Assembly: GCF_014805685.1 (NCBI RefSeq)
Contig: NC_060904.1
Location: 17,383,811 to 17,447,810, forward strand
Reading direction: 5' to 3'
Length of the DNA: 64,000 nucleotides
From: Silurus meridionalis
Lineage: Eukaryota; Chordata; Actinopteri; Siluriformes; Siluridae
The translations under genes and the position numbers were made by a program. Position 1 is the stretch's first letter. Each line of letters opens with the position of its first letter. Positions 58,958-64,000 of this stretch are shown here, piece after piece. Below the pieces are notes generated by a model. It had not been told where the DNA came from. It was given only the letters and a program-made list of their open reading frames with translations, and did no database searches.

Positions 58958-61900
58958 CTGTGGGAAATATGAAGAGCGACGTGAGTTCCTAATGTAATCT
59001 TTCACCTGGTTCAAAACAGCTTTATAGGCAACATTATTGCCGTAAAAAGCCAATGGTATGAGAAATTCTATCACACCAAGCAGTTAAGTATCAAATGTAA
59101 GTATTAGATAACCTGTTTGTGATATAATTTAATAAAATTTAATAGGATCCGTAATAATAATAACAATAAAACAGCAAACTCGACCCATTAAAGTGAGGTA
59201 AAAATCCTTACAGTAATCCCACCAGGTTAGATAATGTTAGTTAGCTAGCTACGATCAACAATTGAGATTATTAGTATTTATAAACATGACTTAAAGCACG
59301 CTATTGCATATTAGTTATCATGCTAGGATTAGCAGTGAAAAAAACTGATGACCTCAAATTAAATCTGTTTAGCACATATTAGTTATCATGCTAGGATTAG
59401 CATTGAAGAACATTTGTGACTAGCCACAACCCTGTTCATGTTTACTAAGATAAGCTTCTAAACCCTATCAAGAGAGCATAAAGCTAGCATCCTAAAATTA
59501 GCACTTTAGATCAACATTTATGAAAAAATCTTAAAAATCCTGTCAGGAAAGTTTATAGTAACTAGCTGCATATGCTAAATGTCTAAATCCTGTCAGGATA
59601 GCAATTAAACAAGCAACCATAAAATAACAGTTTATATCCTCAACATTTATGAAAATGTATTCAAAAGCCCTGTCAGACCTCCTGTCAGATTAGCATATAT
59701 TTTGCTAAGACTAGCAGTGGAGAACATCTGAGACATAAATAAAACCTCAAAAATCCTGTCAGGAAAGATTGTTACTTAGTAGTCAAATGTCTTCTGCAGT
59801 TTCACGGCAATCATAGATCATTCAATTAGATAGATACAAATAACACGTGTGGTATTGAGGTAATAAACTTGGGTGTACGATGATGGCACCTATCGAATCA
59901 TAGGATATGACACAAATGTATAGAAGAATAAAAGGCTTCAGCATGCACTAATAGCACAGAACACCATCATCATCAACTTTGGAGGAAGAAAAGAATATTG
60001 AGCTAGTCACAAGGAGGCGCTGTGTGACACAAAGAAGCTGGCACTGTAAGTCATGGCACATCTTCATACAAATGTCTATTACTCTGTGGCAGGGCTGCTG
60101 AGATTACAGATGTACTGAATGAGAATTTTCAGACCTTCCCCTAGAGCACTGTGAAGAGGAGGTGATACTGCGGTGGTTATGCACCAAACCCACTGAGAAT
60201 CATTCAGTACACTTATAACTATATCTAATATGAGTTTATTGTAATAAAAACCTGGTCACAATAATGATCTTATAAGCCTTCAATTATTAACCAGAACTGG
60301 ATCAATTAATCCAATTAAGACAGAAATTTGATCAACAGAAAACAAATTTACCTCTTATCAGATGGGTAAAGTTCTACCGTAAGAACATCCAAAGCATTCC
60401 AAGATGCAATGCTGATCCCCCCGAACAGACAGAGCAGGGCGATCATGGCCGATTCGCTGTTCCCAAACGACAGGAAGAAACAGCTGACACAGGAGATCAC
60501 GCTGGAGCCGGCTACAGGAGAGCAGGATGTTCAGCTGACATCCACCACACACTAATAAAACAAATGAAACTCTTTCGCTCACCCAGCATCCTCAGGCGTC
60601 CGATTTTGTCCATGAGCAGAGCGGACACGATGTTCCCAGGCAGGACAGCCAGAGTGCCCAGAAAACTGACAAAGTAGATCATGTAGGCGTTGTTATCATC
60701 GCTGAAGTCCAGAAGGCAGCCCTCTTTGTTATGCAGGAAGGTGCTGTTGAGGAGGCGGCTGTTGATCAGCCTGTACTTAAACAAATCTGAAAGAAAGAAA
60801 GTAAACGATTTAGAAAACGATGAGTTGCTCAGTCTGCTCAGGTGATTGTTCAGTCTCTTGTTATTTCCAGACTGGACTACTGCAGCTCTCTGCTGGCAGA
60901 TCTTCCTCGTCCACTGCAAATAATCCAATACGCAGCTGCGGGTGTTCAACCTGCACAAGTTCTCCCACACCACCCCACTGCTGCTCCCTTCACTGGCTTC
61001 CAGTAGCTGCACGCATCAGATTTAAAACACTGATGCTTGCCTAAAAGGCCAAAAATAGACCAGCACCATCTTACCTCAGAGACCTCATCACACATCACAC
61101 TGCACCACGCTGTCTGGGATCCTCCAGCACTGCTCGACTGGTACCACCTTTTCTCAGGGGAAGAGGTAAGTATACCTCAAAGCTCTTCTCTGTTTGGCAC
61201 AAAGGAGGTGGAATGAACTTCCTCTAGGTGTCTAAACAGTGGAGTCCCTGGCTATCTTCAAGCGATGGGTAAAGGCCTTCATCTTCCTGAAACACCTAAA
61301 CTAACACTTTTCCAGGTTTGCTTTGTCTGTTATTAAAAAACCTCTCAACAGAGTTGTATGCTGATTTCTTGATTTCTGATATCTTAAGTTTGTAATTGCA
61401 TACCAGTGTAGACTTAGAACTTCGCTCAGGACACGGGCTTCTGCTGAATGATATGAATGTAAATGTAAGTGTAATGAGTTGCCAATAAACATCAAGTAGG
61501 GCAAGAAATGAGAGCTAATATCAGTAGGGATCGGTGATCATCATATGCCTGTTAAGTGCACCAATGTTCTGAACTATAAGATCACTGAACAATTATTGGC
61601 CACATTGGCATTATAATACACTTCGTATGATGAATTTAATTCATCATTTTGACCATCATTTAGTTTTGCAGCTGTGAGCTGATAGTCAAGTGTAGATTTT
61701 GTTAGCTTTAAAATTAAGACCAGCTAATAAAAGTCTGTAAATAGTAGAGGTGTAACGTACACGTGAATGAAGGACGGAAGGAATATAATCATTCCCTAAA
61801 TTATGATTAAATAAGTAGAACAGTTAAGTAGAAAATTAAACATTAAATGTAAAACACACGCATTAATATACACATGTGTATTACCCAAAAAGGACTTTAT

Positions 61901-63575
61901 ACCAATTTAATTAATTTCTCAATTTAATCATTAAAAAAGTGTATCGCATTAATTTGATTTATTCTACTTTATTTTTATTTAAACCAAGCAGTCATTTTAT
62001 TTACAATTGTTTTGTAAACTGTTGATGTTTACAAATGTTAATAATAATAAGCTGCATTAATAAAATAAAAAAAAACGACAAGCAATTTTACGTTGTGCAA
62101 TGAACCGAACCGTGTCTTAAACACAGAGGTACGTCCTGAACCGTTACTTTTGTCAAGCATTAGACCTCTAATGAATAGTATTCACATATACATACAATAA
62201 GCAAGAATTTATCAACGTTGGCATAACGTGAGATTTATGTTATTATTAGCAAGGTTAGCTCCTCTGAACATGAAAACGGCACCCTTTAATGATAAGAATG
62301 CTCTCAGATTTCTATGAAACTCGATGCTTTCTCACAGCAGCAACACTCGCATTTGGCATTCTTGAACAGACAGAAAAGCAGACAGTGTTGCTAGGATACC
62401 TGAAACCTTTCCCTCCGCATTGCACGCTTTCACTGAATGAGGTCATTTTGACTGATGGTGGAACGCATCGCCTGGCTGTCCACCATTCAGTGATTGTACA
62501 CCTCAGAGATCGAGGTCTTTTAGATTCTACAGTGTGTGATTTTTTCAGGTAAATACAGCAGCCTGAAGGGGATTTAGGATACTGATGGGAAACCAAAGGC
62601 AGAAATGGATGTGCTTGGAAATAAAAATAAAAAAGCCCTCATTCTGACCTGTGTTGTAGAAGAGGGTAGCGATGAAAGTGCAGTTCTTGAAGAAGGTGTT
62701 GGTGGAGGTGATGTCCTCAAAGTAACACTCTTCAAACAGGGAGTCTTCGAATACCATGGACTTCATCTTGAGATTCAAAAACCTACAAAAAAGCCAGAAG
62801 GACGTTTTCATGCTCTCTGAAATTCTGTGAGAGCTTTGAGATTTGAAATGCATAATAATGAAACAATGCTGCGAACAGAATCCAAGTCACAGTGGAATTA
62901 ATATATTGGAAATGACCCAAACCAAATCCAAATATTAAACCAGCTCTGACTAGGGCTCTTGTCTGGCATTTCATACTTCATAAGTACTACTACTTACTTG
63001 GTGTTGAAGTACTCTCCCTCACGATGGATCTGGTTCTCCAAGGTGAAGTTGAAGGTCATGTGCTCCACTTTCTGCTTGAGGAAGACTTTAGTGCGTGAGT
63101 TGTACTCCTGCTTTTGCAGGTATTTGATCATGTCAGGGAACCACACAGTCAGGCCGTAGTAGCTGTGAAGGAGAATAGTGAAGGACACTGATAAACGAGA
63201 CACCTTGATACAAGCTAATCATTTATATCAATGGTAGAACAGTGGGTGGAACTTATTTTATGCTAAAATGAATAAAAATCCGAAATGCAAACCAAAAGCT
63301 TTTGCAATAGCTCACTATATCACTTAACATTTAGTGAGATGGCACTGCTAGCTTTAGATAATGTTTAATATTTGGAAGCTTAAACTGTTGCAATTTGGAT
63401 GTTTGTGTTAAACAATGAAACATTTAACATCATACTAAACATCCTGTAGTGAACGTTCATGGATCGCCATTCTTCTAAATGTCTACCTGAACGACATGGA
63501 GAACCAGACTGCCATCATCATGTAGGTGACACGGCGGTACTCTGGATTGAAAACAGTCAAGAAGTTGCTCCAAAC
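58774..63575 (-). CDS. sv2a: sv2a, synaptic vesicle glycoprotein 2A (C-terminal part, six exons)
   Basis: Six exons (63575-63487, 63162-62998, 62782-62649, 60786-60583, 60511-60352, 58957-58774) join in frame to 936 nt: 311 C-terminal residues plus stop. The 5' exons lie past the window. SV2 proteins are 12-transmembrane MFS-like glycoproteins of synaptic vesicles that modulate calcium-triggered release; SV2A binds levetiracetam. Visible here are the seventh membrane segment (YMMMAVWFSMSFSYYGLTVW), the luminal loop with pentapeptide-like repeats (SLFEECYFEDITSTNTFFKN) and NxT/NxS glycosylation sites, and the last membrane segments. ASWNALDVLTVELYPSDKR and the end LPETRGQVLQ fit SV2A better than SV2B (LPETREQVLM) or SV2C (LPDTRTQVLM). 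Adjacency to bola1 matches human 1q21. Confidence 0.92.
58958..60351 (-). other. sv2a: sv2a intron with decayed tandem repeats
   Basis: GT-AG intron (donor GTAAAT). No exon inside; 59300-59765 is the tandem region listed separately. The remainder, 59770-60350, shows nothing recognisable. Confidence 0.85.
59300..59765. repeat. Decayed ~70-110 bp tandem repeats
   Basis: The words TTATCATGCTAGGATTAGCA (59321 and 59386), AACATTTATGAAAA (59513 and 59644) and AAAATCCTGTCAGGAAAG (59532 and 59749), with shorter CCTGTCAG copies near 59589 and 59680, recur in the same order. About six units can be traced, with heavy divergence and length change. Confidence 0.7.
60352..60511 (-). CDS. sv2a: sv2a exon (membrane segments 10-11 region)
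   Basis: Between acceptor CTCCTGTAG and donor GTAAAT. Encodes (A)GSSVISCVSCFFLSFGNSES through MIALLCLFGGISIASWNALD to YPSDK plus two bases of Arg. One of the best-conserved parts of SV2A. Confidence 0.95.
60583..60786 (-). CDS. sv2a: sv2a exon (end of luminal loop, next membrane segment)
   Basis: Acceptor TTTCTTTCAG, donor GTGAGC. Encodes DLFKYRLINSRLLNSTFLHN (with an NST glycosylation site), KEGCLLDF, then the membrane segment MIYFVSFLGTLAVLPGNIVS and the MFS-type loop MDKIGRLRML. Confidence 0.95.
60787..62648 (-). other. sv2a: sv2a intron carrying a LINE fragment
   Basis: GT-AG intron whose donor reads GTCAGA, with C at +3, weaker than usual. It holds the LINE 3' end at 60838-61475 in antisense; 61500-62640 shows no exon. 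An open frame at 62289-62552 has no SV2 similarity. Confidence 0.85.
60838..61475 (+). mobile_element. L2/CR1-like LINE 3' end
   Basis: On the plus strand the words ISRLDYC-like (TTTCCAGACTGGACTACTGC), HWLPVAARIRFKTLMLA and RWNELPL-like (GAGGTGGAATGAACTTCCTC) are the conserved C-terminal end of teleost L2/CR1-type reverse transcriptase ORFs. A 3' tail with CTTCTGCTGAATGATATGAA and TGTAAATGTAA follows. Several frame changes and stops; 5' truncated, as usual for LINE insertions. It lies antisense in an sv2a intron. Confidence 0.8.
62649..62782 (-). CDS. sv2a: sv2a exon (luminal loop, pentapeptide-like repeats)
   Basis: Acceptor TTTTTTGTAG. Encodes FLNLKMKSMVFEDSLFEECY, then FEDITSTNTFFKNCTFIATL and FYNT. 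The alternating F/L/C every fifth residue is the right-handed beta-helix-like repeat of the SV2 loop. An NCT glycosylation site is present. Confidence 0.95.
62998..63162 (-). CDS. sv2a: sv2a exon (end of membrane segment 7, start of luminal loop)
   Basis: Acceptor CTCCTTCACAG, donor GTAAGT. Encodes (S)YYGLTVWFPDMIKYLQKQEY, SRTKVFLKQKVEHMTFNFTL and ENQIHREGEYFNT plus two bases of Lys; an NFT glycosylation site matches SV2A. Confidence 0.95.
63487..63575 (-). CDS. sv2a: sv2a exon (start of membrane segment 7)
   Basis: Acceptor TGTGTAG, donor GTAGAC. Encodes VWSNFLTVFNPEYRRVTYMM, then MAVWFSMSF and the first two bases of Ser. This is the first sv2a exon inside the window; the gene goes on to the right. 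Confidence 0.93.
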
Positions 63576-64000
63576 CTACACAAGCACAATGGAACCATAT
63601 TCAGAATGTACAGATATATTAAAACACCACAGATTGTATTGAAGAGGCAACATAAAAGCTAGCATAATTTATCTGCTAATATTTTTGGCTACTCTGCTTA
63701 TCAGGATTGCTAGGACTCTAATATCTATATGAAAGACCTGCCATTGTACTAATGCAAATATAATTTTGAAACCATCAATAAAATGTATTAAATTGTACTG
63801 CATTCTGGATTCAGATTGGTCAGATTATCTCGTGTCATGTAACAGTCTTTTACATTAGTTTGTAGTGCAGACTAATGCACTGATTTTACACATCATAGTA
63901 AAACTTGGTGGGCAGACCATGTTACAAACTCCAAACACTTCTGTACATGCTGTTATAAGTATATAATCAGTTTCAGATTGGTAACGGTAATCATTTATCT
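63576..64000 (-). other. sv2a: Part of an sv2a intron
   Basis: No exon. Its right half is a repeat copy listed separately. Confidence 0.7.
63806..63995 (+). mobile_element. Dispersed repeat of the TTGATTCTGATTGGTCAGA family, copy 4
   Basis: TGGATTCAGATTGGTCAGAT and a GTAGTGCAG word follow the family pattern. A second AGATTGGTAACGG word at 63975 may be another copy edge. Weaker match than the copies at 12.8 and 45.1 kb. Confidence 0.4.

Noticed and set aside
58736..59074. 112-codon minus-strand frame overlapping the last sv2a exon
   Set aside because: It is in the wrong frame and runs into intron. The frame that joins the upstream exon gives the conserved SV2A end.
62289..62596. Open frames on both strands in an sv2a intron
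   Set aside because: No SV2 similarity; the flanking exons already join in frame without them.
1..64000. tRNA, snRNA or microRNA genes, CRISPR arrays, prokaryotic gene clusters
   Set aside because: I saw no matching structure by eye. Small RNA genes could be missed without covariance-model searches.

Overview
The window is from a teleost fish nuclear genome. The evidence is multi-exon genes with GT-AG introns, dense (CA)n, (GA)n and (AT)n microsatellites, and fish-type transposon relics (DIRS1-like, Tc1, mariner, hAT-like MITEs, L2/CR1-like LINE ends). The protein sequences are closest to those I know from zebrafish, and some dispersed repeats are of a kind I associate with catfish. An otophysan, possibly a catfish, is my best guess; the species is not proven by anything I can see.

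Three protein-coding genes are supported, all on the minus strand. (1) nr2f5, a COUP-TF orphan nuclear receptor, is complete in four coding exons (27451 down to 16041). The exons join in frame to 403 codons, and a CpG-rich promoter block lies at about 27.45-28.35 kb. (2) bola1, a mitochondrial BolA-family iron-sulfur protein, has a single coding exon at 51395-51898. (3) sv2a, a synaptic vesicle glycoprotein, is represented by its last six coding exons (63575 down to 58774); the 5' part lies beyond the right edge. BOLA1 and SV2A are also neighbours on human 1q21, which supports both calls.

Layout: 1-16 kb is gene-free sequence downstream of nr2f5. It holds microsatellites, a hAT-like MITE, a perfect inverted repeat at 7.2-7.5 kb, three diverged copies of an unknown repeat at 7.5-8.8 kb, and a broken DIRS1-like retroelement at 9.3-10.9 kb. 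From 16 to 27.5 kb is nr2f5. From 28.4 to 51.3 kb is a gene desert upstream of nr2f5, with several non-repetitive stretches that may be enhancers, including a perfect DR1 nuclear-receptor element at 46.8 kb. From 51.4 to 54.5 kb is bola1 and its transposon-rich upstream side. From about 55 kb to the end is sv2a.

The most interesting signals are regulatory. Consensus-like CTCF motifs are arranged convergently around nr2f5 and its desert (plus strand at 12.19 kb; minus strand at 50.82, 53.06 and 58.75 kb). A COUP-TF-type DR1 site lies in the nr2f5 desert and suggests autoregulation. nr2f5 also has an LBD intron that I do not expect in NR2F1/NR2F2, and a Ser-to-Pro change close to the AF-2 helix. 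I found no new multi-gene system.
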